A stretch of 64,000 nt of DNA from Macrothele yani (taxonomy: Eukaryota > Arthropoda > Arachnida > Araneae > Macrothelidae). Location of the stretch: positions 102,932,021 to 102,996,020 of the forward strand of contig CM076991.1 in the NCBI GenBank assembly GCA_039090855.1. The letters are read 5' to 3'. Both the position numbers and the translations under genes were made by a program. Below the pieces are notes generated by a model, which was given only the letters and a program-made list of their open reading frames with translations, made no database searches and was not told the origin of the DNA. Shown here in pieces: positions 12,001 to 23,197 of the stretch (position 1 is its first letter; each line of letters opens with the position of its first letter).

Positions 12001-12336
12001 AGATTAGCCTTTGTTGCATGACATGCGAAATATTAAAATCATAACTCAAGATTTAGTAAGTAGCAAAGCTTCTGCTTTGCGACATAAACCTTCTATCGGT
12101 ATGATCTTATACATACGCATTTATATCCCTAGGAAGACTCGTACATTTAGTTTTGTTCTACTAGGAAAGCTCCCACACTTCGACAAGATCTCGGAACGAA
12201 ACGCAGTTTGTCATTGATGCAATTTGTATACGACTCCGTAGCGTCGCAGTTTCTGAAGGGTACCAATCTTCCGGGTACGAATCTGCCGTTTTCCGTAGAG
12301 ATCTGGTATGTCGTTTTTTCTGGTTGTCCCTCGAAG

Positions 12337-12478
12337 AGAAAGATTCTATAGATCTAAGAAGCTTTGAAGTTTTTAAAGTACAGTAAATAGCTCATTTTTA
12401 AGGCGTTCCTCGGTATTTTTTTAATATATAAGTTCATGATTTTTACTATATACAGCAATTGGTAAATGCATTGGGCAT
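12337..12478 (-). repeat. Right member of a 150-bp inverted repeat pair
   Basis: Reverse complement of 8681-8830, including GCGTTCCTCGGTATTTTT and CGAAGAGAAAGATTC. See the left member for interpretation. Confidence 0.65.
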
Positions 12479-12689
12479 TCTTTATATTAGGATCTATCCG
12501 ACCCCCCTCCTTCACTCTCTCCAGTTGAGATTTTTTTTTAAATTCTTTTTCAAAACGTGCGTTGGGTCACACTACACACAAATTTAAAACCTCGATGGGT
12601 GTACATTTTCTCCCCAAATCAAAACAGGTGATGATGCTTAAATTTCGAAAATATGGTAGCTATTATTCCTTAAGTTAGTGTGCTAAGTG

Positions 12690-12910
12690 TGCTCAAGTTC
12701 AGTGGACTCGTGTCCAGTGGGAAAATGCCCGGGTGGGCAACTGTCAGGTGGACAAGTGTCCGAGTGAACAAATTTCTGGTGGGCAAGTGTCTGGGTGGGC
12801 TACTGTCCGAGGGGCAAGTGTCTGGGTGGGCATGTGTCCGGGTGGACAAATGTCCGAGTGGGCAAATGTCCGGTGGTCATTTTGCCGGCGGACAAATGTC
12901 CGACACCTAG
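12690..12910 (+). repeat. Minisatellite of 14-15-bp GT-rich units
   Basis: About 14 degenerate units of the form GTCCGGGTGGGCAAGTGTC / GTGGACAAATGTCCGAG follow one another. The G-rich strand is plus. Overlapping open frames here are repeats only and not genes. Confidence 0.8.
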
Positions 12911-13076
12911 TGACGTGATGGGCAGTCCATGACCCCTTGAAAACAGCCTCGGTTCAATGTGTGATGGATTCAACGAGGTGCTGACATCGTTCTAAAGGTA
13001 TATCCAACCAAGTTGATGTGATTGTACCGATGAAACGCAGATAATTCGCTGTACAAGGATTTTTTAGGATGGGGGG

Positions 13077-13210
13077 TGGGTAATGATCACCGGGATCAAC
13101 TCGATGGGCTATTTACAGGTATCCGTCCCTACCTTAGGGCCACTGGTTCCAAGGAAAGGAGAGAACGAACCCAGACCCATCTAGAACATAAGATGCCACT
13201 GGGGCGACCT
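13077..13210 (-). repeat. Degenerate SINE family A fragment
   Basis: The minus strand retains the SINE body (CAACTCGATGGGCTAT, CCACTGGTTCC) fused to pieces of the tRNA head (GAACCCAGACCC, CACTGGGGCG) after deletion of the segment between them. Confidence 0.65.
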
Positions 13211-13214
13211 AAAC

Positions 13215-14160
13215 ATGGATCTATCGATTTGTTCCCACATCTTCACCGATGTTCAAATCCTAAAAAGCTAAAAAATACCTAAAAAAAAAAAAGAAAGGTA
13301 ATTAGGTTTTCGTTTTACATTAATTTCGATTACACTTTAATAAACAAATCGTATATTTCCATATTTTTTCACCTGCATGCCCCGGAACTAAAAGTAATTA
13401 TATTATGTACCTATTCATCTTTCAAAGACAGTTATTCCAGTAGGTACCTTGATTCCATGGACTTTAAATTCCCAGATCTGCAATGCGCTGTGTCGGGATG
13501 AAGTTCATATTTTGAATTTTTTTAAACTGCTGAAAACGTAAGCACACCAAGAAACCCCTAGACTTCTTTGTAACGTAGGTAGCGTAGCGTGTTAACACTA
13601 TTGGTCCTTTATTCGAAAGTTAAGTTTTTGGATTCAAAACCTCTTTGAAACAACCGACAATAAACACATGATTTGTTTTCTTCTTTTTCATGTTGTCAGC
13701 CAGCGCTATTTCATTTTGGCATGTCTCCCGTGATTCAGAAAAGGTGGTTGAGGACCCCTGAACTACAGCATCGGTGGAGACCAAAATAGGGTCAGTCTCT
13801 ATTAATAGTGAAAATCCTTTTAAAACTTAACAAATAATTTAATTGCTGATCCATGAATTGTAATTCCTACTTAAGAGCTTTTCGTTTCATCAGGGAATGG
13901 AGAAAATATTTATGCTTCTGCTATATCCCCATGGTCTTGTTAAACTTTAAACGCTGCTGATTTAAATCAGCTTTTGGAGGGTATTACCGTATAGTAATAG
14001 TGGTAATGTAAATAATATTCTAATAATAACGTAATGGAACGGGAATGTTTATTTTATGAAATGTAATTTAATGTAAATATCTTTTAATTGTTGAATTTTA
14101 ATCATATGTAAATAATTAAGAATCCTTGCAGTTTTAGAATGGAGTTGAAACAGCACTGTG
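13215..14160. other. Unclassified DNA with a dispersed repeat at its end
   Basis: No gene seen. The last part (about 13990-14175) is shared with both ends of the insertion at 62070-63260, so it is likely a shorter copy of that element. Confidence 0.45.
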
Positions 14161-14189
14161 ACAGCATTTTCCCACTCTCTACCTGGCCC

Positions 14190-14560
14190 CTTTGAGCAAA
14201 TTACATATTTCTTTGTGTATTCAAATCTCAACTGAAATCCGACGACTCATTCTATATAGAAGGTTTTCTAAACGATATTATTTCCAAAAAGCCCCGGGGC
14301 CCTTTTAGTAAATTTAGTATTTCATTGTGTATTGAAATAATCAAAGCTGAAATCAGACGTGTCACCGTTTGTACTCTAAGCGAAATCAATATAGAAGGCT
14401 TTCCAAAAGATGCTATTTCCAAAAAGGTCCAAGGCTTTATGAGTAAATTCAGTATTTCTTTGTGTATTCAAATAATCCCAACTGAAATCAGACGTGTCAT
14501 CTTTTTTACTCTAAGTGAAACATGTGTAGAGGGCTTTCTAAACGATTTTAATTCCAACAA
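14190..14560 (+). repeat. Tandem repeat, three units of about 135 bp
   Basis: Each unit contains TTTCTTTGTGTATTCAAAT followed by CTGAAATC.GACGTGTCA and TAGAAGG.TTTC. Units start near 14200, 14315 and 14450; another related piece is at 16195-16250. The 102-codon open frame through this region is repeat-derived. Confidence 0.6.
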
Positions 14561-14562
14561 GT

Positions 14563-16160
14563 TAGTAAAATCATGCAATGCACTGATTATAATACGCTTT
14601 CCAACATATCAGAAATCATTACTCAAGTTATGAGAATATTGGCTGTGGTATAAATCTCGGTCCTGTGCCCTGACCTTTGATCCCATTTCGATGATATTCA
14701 ACAGAACCGGTTCACCACCGAAATAACAGGATAAAGTTTTGTCGCAATCGAAGCATTTTTACGTAAGTTATGATGCATAAGGTCTATGGAATAGATCCTG
14801 CTCCTGTGTCCTAACCAAGCAGATTAAAATAATACTTCTGGAGATGCCCTGACTCTCTCAACCGTGAAGCCGCCAGGTGTGGGAATTTGACGTTGTTTAC
14901 ATAACACCTATGTAATTTCAACGGGTGTATTTTGGAATTACGTGTATTTTGGTTGCAGAAACTGTGTTAATATCCAACCGGAATGAATTATGCTTCATAC
15001 ATGAGTAAAGTTTGCAACTTTAATGTTATATTTTGTTTGTTTTGAATTCGCACTAATGTTCGTGTATTTCAATTTAAAATAAAAACGAGAAGGCGCTTCA
15101 AAATAATTAAGAATTTCATAAATTTAGCATTTTCTCACACATGGGAAGTAAGTTATGATGCGAAATTCGAAACATTAGCGACGAAAGAAGGCGATTCGGC
15201 CAACACATAATGCATTGCAATAGCCTTGAAAACCATCAGCTTTCCCACACTTTGACGGCTGTCGCTCGCGGTTACAGGCTTCACGCAAAGTAGTACTGCT
15301 CCATTAACAAGGGCATCTCCAGATATTTTATTCTAACCTCCTTGGTCTTAAAACCTTTGACCCCATTTTGTCCATTTTCAATAGGATTCGTCCCCAGGCA
15401 GGCTCCTACAACATGCTAACATTTCATCCAAATCGAAGCATTTTTACGTAAGTTATGACGCATAATGGTGATGGAAGTGATCCCGCTCCTATGTCCTGAC
15501 TTTTGACCCCATTTCGTTCACTTTCACTAGGGTTTTTTCCCAGGTGCTCCCCTACCATATACTAAAATTTCGTGATGTAATGAGACAGATGGCGTGACCG
15601 CGCGCCAACATCTCAATCGCGAGATTGTGACGTCATAAGATTTCTAAGCATGGGTTACATTAATGGGACGACGTCATGACACTAAAAACGTGGTAATTCG
15701 GGGTGGCTATTTAACCCACTAAACAAATTTTCCTAAAGTCGAGATCAAGCTAAATCGATTTCTAGTACCAGAAAACGGTAGGTTAACGAGTTTTATATAC
15801 ATACAAGAATTCCTCCTCTAATAGTATGGGATAAGAGCGATGGAATGGATCCTGATACTATTTCCTGACCTTTGACCCCATTTCGTCCATTTTCAATATG
15901 GTTCATTCCCAGGTGGTCCCCTACGACATACTAAAATTTCATCGAAATCGAACCATATTTACGCAAGTTATGACGCATAAGAGCAATGGAATGCATCCCG
16001 CTCCTATGTCGTGACCTTTGACCTCACTTCACCCATTTTCAAAACAGTTTGTCCCCTACCATATACTAAAATGTCATAAAAATCGAACCATTTTTACGCG
16101 AGTTATCGTGCTGACAGACGGACAGACGGACGGACAAAGCTGGCGCATATACGCTTCTTC
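14563..16160 (+). repeat. Dispersed repeat built of 150-bp units, interrupted by a MITE
   Basis: The recurring unit includes CCTGACCTTTGACCCCATTTC, ACTAAAATTTC and GCATTTTTACGTAAGTTATG, ending in a GACAGACGGACAGACGG tract at 16110-16135. An inverted copy lacking the MITE lies at 51715-52455. Sequences of this style, with a repeated unit and a CGGACGGA tail, are widespread non-coding repeats in invertebrates; I do not assign a class. Confidence 0.65.
14815..15345. mobile_element. MITE with 35-bp terminal inverted repeats
   Basis: Left end CCAAGCAGATTAAAATAAT...CTGGAGATGCCC pairs with right end GGGCATCTCCAGATATTTTA...CTTGG. Just inside, GTGAAGCCGCCAGGTGTGGGAA and its near-complement GTTCCCACACTTTGACGGC... 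extend the pairing weakly. It interrupts the 150-bp unit repeat, where the uninterrupted reading CCTGACCTTTGACC is known from neighbouring units. It has no coding capacity; transposition would depend on an enzyme supplied elsewhere. Confidence 0.65.
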
Positions 16161-16303
16161 AACCTACTGTTTTAAATCATAAAAAAGGCCCAAGGGCCCT
16201 TTGAGTAAAGTCCGCATTTCTTTGTGTATTCAAATAATCCAAACGAAATAAGCAATTTGGAAATTTTTATCTTCTTAACGCTTCTTATAAAATTGGTTAA
16301 ATA

Positions 16304-17714
16304 CACTGCTGGCCACCCAAAATGCAACAATAAGAAGTAAGCATCCGATTGACGTAAAATTCGCAGCATGCGTCGCCCGCGAGAGGACATGAAAACGATT
16401 AGCATTGCAAGGCATATGCAAATCATGAGCGCCCGGCACGCCACCGAGAAGCGCTATAAGAAGGCTGCACAGAAGGCGGGGTGTATGTAGTGGAAGTGTG
16501 TAGTGCTGCCGGACCTGTGCGTGGGAAGCTTCCTGACGTCTCGTTGCAGAATACGGCAGTCATTCCAGCACGTTTCGGAGTTCGACAGAGGACGAATAGT
16601 GGCTTATCGCTACAGCGGTTTATCGTACCGAGACCGGCGCCCGAGTGAGACGACATCCAGCCACAGTCAGGCGAGTATGGATTCGGTGGGTGCAGGAGGG
16701 ACGGAAGGACGGACCGACGTGAGCTATTGCCGCATCCGCGGTACACCACCGAACGAGAGGACCAGCCTGTTGTGTGGCGGGCATTGACGGCTCGCACCGC
16801 CACATCACGAACGTTAGCGCTGAAATTAGGGTATGTTGCGCAACAACCTGTGTCAGCACGTACCGTTCGACGTCGTCTGCAGGAGCGAGGACTTGTCGCT
16901 CGGCGGCCATTGCTCCGATTACCATTGACGTTACACCACCGGCGAGTTCGGCGGCAGTGGGCCGTTGAACGCCGCACCTGTACTTCGGAACGGCACGACA
17001 TTGTCTTCTCCGACGAATCCCGCTTCTCCCTGCAACACCACGATGGTCGAATTCGCGTGTGGCGGTACCACGGCGAGAGACTGTATGACGCCTGCGTTAT
17101 GCATCGCCATACCGGTCCGTCGCCTGGCGTTATGGTTTGGGGCGCAATTGGATATGATACTCGCACCCCTCTGGTACGCATCGCCGGTACACTCAACAGC
17201 CACCGCTACATCTCCGACGTTTTGGAGCCTATGGTCCTCCTTTACCTGCAGGGCCTGCCAGTGGCCACGTTTCAACAGGACAATGCACGCCCGCACGTGG
17301 CACGCATCGTGCAACAATTGTTCACGGCCCACCAGGTGTGACTGCTGCCGTGGCTCCCCTGTTCTCCCGATATGTCGCCCATCGAACACGTCTGGACGCT
17401 GATCGGCAACCGAGTGGCCCGGCAAGCACCACCCGCGGCTACGCTTAATGAAGTATGACAACGTGTGGAAGCAGCCCGGACCTACATACCCCAAGCCCAC
17501 ATCCAAAGCCTCTTTCGTTCGATGCCGCGGCGTGTAGCGGCCGATATTGCGAGCCATGAGGGCCACACGAACTATTGATGTTTACGTGTTCCGCAAGTCG
17601 CACGGGCCTGTAAGCTCAATCGTTTCATCTTTGTATCTGTCATTATGTGTCCAGTAAATCTGGCTTTGCCACCTCGTGTCCTTCTTGGTGTTGCATTTTG
17701 GGTGGCCAGCAGTG
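16304..17714 (+). mobile_element. Tc1-like transposon, complete but inactive
   Basis: The end CACTGCTGGCCACCCAAAAT at 16304 is repeated inverted up to 17714, with TA at 16302-16303 and 17715-17716. The length of 1411 bp suits Tc1. The transposase inside is broken. The 3' end of the element at 61340-63730 has a similar terminal sequence (CTTGGTG.TGCATTTT...CAGTG). Confidence 0.92.
16497..17578 (+). pseudogene. Tc1-like transposase pseudogene
   Basis: Tc1 transposases bind their ends with paired helix-turn-helix domains and cut with a DDE triad. The N-terminal part (near 16560-16640, SEFDRGRIVAYRYSGLSYRD) is in one frame. The rest continues in a frame open from 16727 to 17341 with TARTATSRTLALKLG, FSDESRFSL (first D), PGVMVWGAIGYD and FQQDNARPH (second D). 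A TGA follows at 17339-17341. The same frame then continues with SPDMSPIEHVW, which holds the final catalytic E. A second TGA interrupts near 17456, before the normal end ...GHTNY and stop at about 17578. One frameshift and two stops make it inactive; the triad residues survive. Confidence 0.9.
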
Positions 17715-17744
17715 TAGTTCCTTGAGTTTAGTGAATCGTTAGTC

Positions 17745-17875
17745 TGGTTGTCGTGCGCCCTTTTGTCGTATCGACCATCTGTCGCATCGCCCTTTTGTCG
17801 TATCGCCCTCTTGACGTGTCGTCCCTTTTGTCTTTGACCCTTTTGACGTTAGCCCGTTTGATGTTCGCCTTTTAG
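17745..17875 (+). repeat. Minisatellite of about 18-bp units
   Basis: Degenerate repeats of CCCTTTTGTCGTATCG / CCCTTTTGACGTTAG, about seven units. Non-coding. Confidence 0.7.
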
Positions 17876-19100
17876 AATACCGCAAAACCCCCAAAACTAT
17901 CTGTTGCTCCTTTCAGCCCCCCCCCCCCGATTTTACAAATCAACAAAAGAATGATTAGTGCTCGTCCACCACATGGAACTATCGATTTGTAGTTTTAATG
18001 GCGATATCTGCATTTTTCTATGGAGAAGGCATACGATGTCATGAGAGTAAATAATATATTCCCAGGAGACACAAAAACTTCTTTACTTATTTTTTTGCAA
18101 AACAAAAAAAAAAAAAAAAAAATATGACTCCGGGATGACTTCTGCTAATCCCGTAAACGCCGTGTAAATTCAAAGAACAAGCTGGGATTGGTAATCCTTC
18201 TCACTCTGCACAGGCGTTTTCCGGCGGCAGTAGTAGTTTAGATGCAGTACCGTTTCGGGTGTTATAGTCGTTAAAGGGTTGAGTTTAATATATTCAATTT
18301 AATTGTAATACTTTTAATATGCACACAATATTTTATACTTTAAATTTTGCAATGTGCTTGTTTTCATCATTTATAATAATCTACTTGGGAATTCGGAATT
18401 TTGAGCTTTTATATTGCACCTTGAATTCCTTCAGATCAGGAGTCACCGGGAACGCGTGCATTGCGTTTAGCTGCTGCTAAATAAATTGTTCTTAAATAAT
18501 ACCAAAGGAACTACTTCTAGCTTGCATACTTTTGTGTGCATCTTCGGAAATCCGAAGTAAAACTTTCTTGTTTTGTAATTAAAAGCTTGTAGAAATGTCT
18601 CGGAGTTAGTTTTTTCTGCAGTCTCTCTTTTATTGCTAAATTATACAAACTATTCTAAGAGCACACGTGCTCGGGAAAGAGAAATTGACATTTCAGTATT
18701 TACCCTTTTCTCAATTTCTTCTTTCTTGTTGAAGTAAAAAAAGGAACGATAACGTGCTGCTGCAAAGGGTCCGGTAGTAGTGTATTGAAAAACTAAAGTT
18801 TGTTAAGTGCCCCTTTTTATCTTTCATCAGTGTGTTCCTTACCTCTCACTAACTACTTCCTGCTAAATATTAACATCCAGAATTTTTTCTTCCAAGTTTA
18901 AAAGACAAATGGAAGACGTCAAAAGTACTTCTTTCAGTATTCAAAGTGTTAATTTAAAATCAGAAATGCTATTTAATGTAAACGGAATAGCTCCTTTCGA
19001 ATGCTCATTCTCCTAAGCTGATTATATACAGCACGCAGAGAGTGAATATTAATTCTGTAATGAAGGATACCCTTACTTTCATTGGATGTAGGACGTTTAA
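17876..19100. other. Unclassified AT-rich DNA
   Basis: It contains poly-C (17922-17930), poly-A (about 18104-18122) and a short trace of the Tc1/mariner segment repeated at 5.3-6.6 kb (near 18120-18170). No gene seen. Confidence 0.4.
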
Positions 19101-19109
19101 AAAAAATTT

Positions 19110-19610
19110 CATATGCATCTTCAGAACGAAAACCATTGTACTTACCTCAAAAAACATTTACTGTCTTTCAAAGTGCTCCTTTTCAGTATCTGTACAAAAT
19201 TATTGATGTGCACTTTCAGAATAAAAGCCATTGCACTTACCTGTCCCTTCCAGCTTTTTTGCAAAGATCTTGACATCCATCTGCAGAATAAAATCCATTC
19301 CATTTACCTCTACAAAACGTTTAGTGCCTTTCAAAGTATTCTCTTCTAACATCTATCTTGATATGCATCCTCAGAACTAAAACCATTCCATTTACCTCCA
19401 CGAAACGTTTAGTGTCCAAATTATACTCTTCTAACACCTATGAGATCTTGACATGCATCCTCAGAACAAAAACAATTCCATTTACCTCTACGAAACGTGT
19501 AGTATCTTTCAAAGTATTCTCCTCCAAAATCTATGAGAAAATCTTGACATTTATTCAAAATTCAGCCGAAGAACAAAATCCTTTGCACTTACTTCTTAGG
19601 GAATTTTATT
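19110..19610 (+). repeat. Tandem repeat, about five units of 90-100 bp
   Basis: Units contain GACATGCATCCTCAGAACAA, CATTCCATTTACCTC.ACGAAACG and CTTTCAAAGTATTCTC. Open frames of 63-109 codons across it repeat the same peptide and are products of the repeat. Confidence 0.7.
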
Positions 19611-19620
19611 ATGCAAAGTT

Positions 19621-19908
19621 TCAAACGTCTCTGCCAATTTTGAAACGCTTGACGGTACTCCGAGGAATAAACTGCAACTCTGAATAAAAGTTTTTTGCAA
19701 CGTTTTGCATCTTTGGAATAGGCTGCCACAAAAGTTCCTTTTTAATTAAAGAAAACAACCGAAAATCGCATGATGTAAGATCGGGTGAATACGAGGAATG
19801 GGGTGGTTGTTTGATTTTTTCCTGCTTCAAACAGGTCGTAACTTTTGGGTTTGGTGTGCACTGGTATTGCCGTGAAGAAGAACTCTTGACACCTTTGTTA
19901 TTGGACAC
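19621..19908 (-). pseudogene. Mariner transposase C-terminal fragment
   Basis: The translated fragment contains HSSYSPDLTSCDFRLFSLIK, equivalent to the last catalytic block (YSPDL.P.D..LF) of mariner transposases, followed by the usual C-terminal KKEL...F. Upstream catalytic blocks are absent and no terminal repeats are visible. It is a truncated relic adjoining the tandem repeat at 19110-19610. Confidence 0.7.
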
Positions 19909-19984
19909 CTATCCTTCATCTCGTTAAATATTTTGGACAAAAGATGTTGGTTTAGTACATTCAATGGACAAAATATTAACTAAT

Positions 19985-20275
19985 AGCGTGTTGGTCCTCC
20001 TGTAGCACGTATAACAGATTGCACATCCCAAGGCACCGATTCCTCTAGATGCCAGAGCTTTTCCTGAGATACTGCTAACCATGCCTGTTGTAGCACTGCC
20101 AACAACTACCCCCGAGACGTCGGTGCAGGATCCATGGATCAGATATTCCGTTTCATGGCATCCCAGAGAGCTTTCACTGGTTTAAAGCTGCCCCGAAAGT
20201 TTTGTCTCGGGGGGAGGGGGATTAGACGGTTCTAAAGGTAGAGGAGTGTTCCTCGAGCCATGCCTGGGTGGTTGC
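19985..20275 (-). pseudogene. Tc1-like transposase C-terminal fragment
   Basis: On the minus strand, broken frames give ALWDAMKRNI followed by AWLAVSQEKLWHLEESVP and VQSVIRATGGPTRY. This matches the terminal part of Tc1 transposases (W..IPQ..L..L..SMP.R...VI...GG.T.Y). The catalytic core is missing. It lies in opposite orientation directly upstream of the 5'-truncated Tc1 at 20280-21440. Confidence 0.65.
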
Positions 20276-20279
20276 GGAT

Positions 20280-21440
20280 ATCTTATGCAAAATACATAGC
20301 AACGTCACTTATGCGCCTACTCAATTGCGTCCGCCAGTGCGTATATAAAGCGATAGATATTCTTTCCAGCTGTCAGAGCTGTTTTCGGCATGAGATTGAC
20401 AAGTAATAACGATTTAAGCGATTTTCAACGCGGTGCCATAGTTGGCGCTCGTGAGATGGGCCATAGTATTTCGGAGGTGGAAACGAAGTTCGGGTTTTCA
20501 CGGACGACGATTGCAAGGGTGTACAGTGACTACAAGAATTCCGGCAAAACCTCCAACCTACGATACCAGTGTGGCCGTAAAAAGACATTGGGTGAACTTG
20601 ACCACCGTCGGCTGTCAAGAATCGTTTCACGCGATAGGGGTGCAACACTCTCGCAGGTATCATCGGAATTCAATGCTGGAGCCTCAACAAGCATCAGCGT
20701 CCGGACTGTGCAACGTACCCTGCACGATAAGGGATTTGGGAGCCGGCGCCCAACTCGAGTCCCCTTGACGGGTGCACGACACAGAGCTGTGCGCCTCGCT
20801 TGATCGCGGCAACACCGCCACTGTACACTTGATGACTGGAAGCAAGTAGCCTGGTTTGACGAGTCGCGTTTCCAACTGTATCGGGCAGATGGAAGGATTC
20901 GTGTGTGACGCAAACCCCATGAAGCCTGTCAAAAGGAAACTTTACCGGCTGGTGGGTGTCCGTAATGGTATGGGGTGTGTTTAGCGGAACTTCACTGGGA
21001 CCCCTGGTACGTCTACAAACGTCTGTGACCGGCCAACGCTATGTGCACATATTTTCTGACGAGGTACACCCGTTCATGTCCTGCATTCATGCTGATGGGT
21101 TGGGCCCGTTCCAACAGGACAATGCACTTCCACACAAGTGTCGGGACGACACATTATGGTTAGAGGAGCATTCATCTGAGTTCGGGGTGTTGCCATAACC
21201 CACCCAAGTCCCCAGATCTGAACGTGATAGAACACATTTGGGATGCCAACACAGGAATCGGTGACCTCTGAATACACCCGAATTGTGAAACACTCTGCAG
21301 GAAGTATGGTGTGCATTGCCTACAGCATATTTCCAGAAGTTAGTGGAGTCCATGCCCCCGTCGTATTTCTGCAGTCCTGCGCTCCCGTGGGGACCTACCG
21401 AGTATTAGACTGGTGTACCAGTTTTTCTGGCACTTCAGTG
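20280..21440 (+). mobile_element. Tc1-like transposon, left end missing
   Basis: The right terminus ...CTGGCACTTCAGTG ends at 21440, followed by TA. It matches both ends of the related inverted copy at 54540-55659 (CACTGAAGTGCCA). The left terminal repeat is not present: similarity to the other copy starts near 20280 (CTTATGCAAAATAC), next to an unrelated Tc1 relic. Confidence 0.8.
20390..21345 (+). pseudogene. Tc1-like transposase pseudogene
   Basis: The N-terminal helix-turn-helix reads LSDFQRGAIVGAREMGHSIS...KFGFSRTTIARVYSDY from 20390. The frame is open to 20803, where TGA replaces the tryptophan of the usual RLAW. It then continues with WFDESRFQLYRADGRIRV (first D), another TGA at a second tryptophan position, and FQQDNALPHKCRD (second D). 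Around 21195-21245, in a shifted frame, SPDLNVIEHIWD supplies the catalytic E. The catalytic motifs are all recognisable, but at least two stops and frameshifts kill it. The same family is present at 54540-55659. Confidence 0.88.
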
Positions 21441-21442
21441 TA

Positions 21443-22000
21443 TATTTTGTCAAAACAGATAATGTAACTTAAACATTGCAGAAATCAGAACAGGTGTTTA
21501 CCTGCAAAATTTGTTTTTCCTCCAGCAGAATTCATTCAATTTACTTCTTATTAATCAGTTCAATTCTAAAAATAATATTTTTTTATTGCTAATAAATCAA
21601 AATTTATGAGTAATAATACTAAGAAGGAAAAACTCAGCACATTTCTCACCTAACCAGAAATTACAGAAGAAAAACATTCCAAAAAGTCAGCACTCAAATA
21701 TAGAACACGGTGCATACTTTGACGAAAAACCTGTGCTGATAATACCCTATAATAACAGACTTGCTGTCACTAACTGAGGCGAACTATATTGCTGCCTCAG
21801 TAACTGCTTTGCCAAGTTCTCGTCTGTTCTCTTTCTCCCATTGGACAAAATCCCTACCTTCCTCCAATAGAAACAGATCAGATCATATATAGAGGAATTT
21901 AGGAAGAGAGTATCTGACCCCAGGTCTTAAACAACCTTTAGAAATTTGAAGCTAGGAGATTTGGGCTAGAGTGCCCTATAGGAAAGTGACACGGAAGCGA
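21443..22000. repeat. Unclassified DNA with a dispersed repeat (21885-21990)
   Basis: No gene seen in 21443-21880. The stretch 21885-21990 (TATCTGACCCCAGGTCTTAAACAAC..., GGAGATTTGGGCTAGAGTGCC) is repeated inverted at about 61185-61290. Confidence 0.55.
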
Positions 22001-22004
22001 GGTA

Positions 22005-22195
22005 GATAGGTGAGGAAGACGCCCTTATTTATTACCGAGGGGGGGGTAGTTCCCGGGGGCCGACGGCTTAACTTGCCCATCTGACGCACGGCGGATATTT
22101 AGTAGTTCGAGCGTTCGTACTTGCATGGGATCGAACCTGAGGTCCTCTTCATGGCAGTCACGAACGTTGACCATTAGGCCACCCGCGGCCCGACC
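22005..22195 (-). repeat. tRNA-derived SINE family B
   Basis: On the minus strand it begins GGGTGGCCTAATGGTCAACG (tRNA box A-like) and has AGGTTCGATCCC (box B-like). A body follows with CGAACGCTCGAACTACTAAATATCC and GGGCGTCTTCCTC. A second copy lies at 58862-59025 in plus orientation, confirming a repeat family rather than a tRNA gene. Confidence 0.75.
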
Positions 22196-22635
22196 AATAG
22201 AAACGAAGGCACTAGTCGATTTTAAGCGGTGTTCGAGTTTCGCCTCAAAATCCGTAGAGGAAATCTGGGGAACCGTTTTTTTTTTTTTTTTTTTTTTTCC
22301 GTCTCCGCGCGTTCTCTCGTCTGTTGTAACAGAGACGACTCAGATGATCGTCTCTCTAGGCGTTCAGTATATGCTCGTTTCAACCTCTTTCCAAAAATAG
22401 TTTTTAAACTTTATAAATTTAACGCTCATAAAATGGAGGTTTCCTTTTCTGGTTGAAGCCTTTTTAAGGTGGACGTCTAGTGATTTTGCTTCCTATACTT
22501 CCAATGGGCAAACTTCTGTACACGTTTTTTATACAATTAATGCGTTCTCAAGGATGAAAATTTCAACATCGATTAGAATAACTTCATGTTATAACTTGGA
22601 ATACTTAACATTTTCTAAAACATAACCATAATTAC

Positions 22636-23197
22636 TGTTCTCCCTAGAGTTTTTTTACAGCTGGGTGGCAAGAAATTTTAGCTGTGTGGTACTTTAAATG
22701 ACCCCTTCCTCAATCGAAAAAAAAAGAAAGGATGTTTTGCTTAACATGATTGTACTTATTAAATACTTACTGATAAATCATGTTCAACACAGATTTCAGC
22801 CGCCCCGGTGGCGCAGTGGTCTAAGGCGTTGGCCTCTGATCATTCGTCCGTAAGGGGTCCGGGTTCGAATCCCGGTCAGGCATGGATGTTGTGTTTGTCT
22901 TACGGCACTGGCTCTCTCCCTTCCCTGGAACCAGTGACCCTAAATTAGGGACGGGCGACTGCTTATAGCCCATTGAGTTGCTCACGGTGGTCGTTAAACC
23001 TCCAATCAAAAAAAAAAACAAAAAAACAACAACACAGATTTCAGTTATTTTCACCAATATTTATGGTGTATGTGGAAGTAAGTTTTTTACTCTTACTATT
23101 ATGTGTGTTGTGAAAACATTCATTACAGGAAATTTAGCTGGGCGGCAGAGAAAATTAGCTGGGTGGGCCACCCAGTAAAAAGGCTCTAGGGAGAACA
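22636..23197. mobile_element. MITE nested in the fold-back element
   Basis: TGTTCTCCCTAGAG at 22636 pairs with CTCTAGGGAGAACA ending at 23197. The pairing continues through GCTGGGTGG... on the left and CCACCCAG on the right. It lies wholly between the inverted repeats of the TTAA element and is itself interrupted by a SINE. The target duplication is uncertain (perhaps TAC). Confidence 0.65.
22785..23044 (+). repeat. tRNA-derived SINE family A with 15-bp target duplications
   Basis: This is the best-preserved copy in the window. CAACACAGATTTCAG occurs at 22785-22799 and again at 23030-23044, enclosing a 230-bp SINE. The head has box A TGGCGCAGTGG and box B GGTTCGAATCC, the internal RNA polymerase III promoter. 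The body includes CCCTTCCCTGGAACCAGTG and ends in an A-rich tail. Long target duplications and the A-rich tail indicate LINE-driven insertion. The head folds only partly like a tRNA and is fused to the body, so it is not annotated as a tRNA gene. Confidence 0.93.

Noticed and set aside
17341..17402. Alternative frame continuing the Tc1 transposase after 17341
   Set aside because: The catalytic block SPDMSPIEHVW is in the original frame beyond a TGA; the other frame is a shadow.
22800..22885. tRNA gene (box A and box B present)
   Set aside because: Fused to a SINE body with an A tail and target duplications, and repeated in several degenerate copies, so it is a SINE head and not a functional tRNA.
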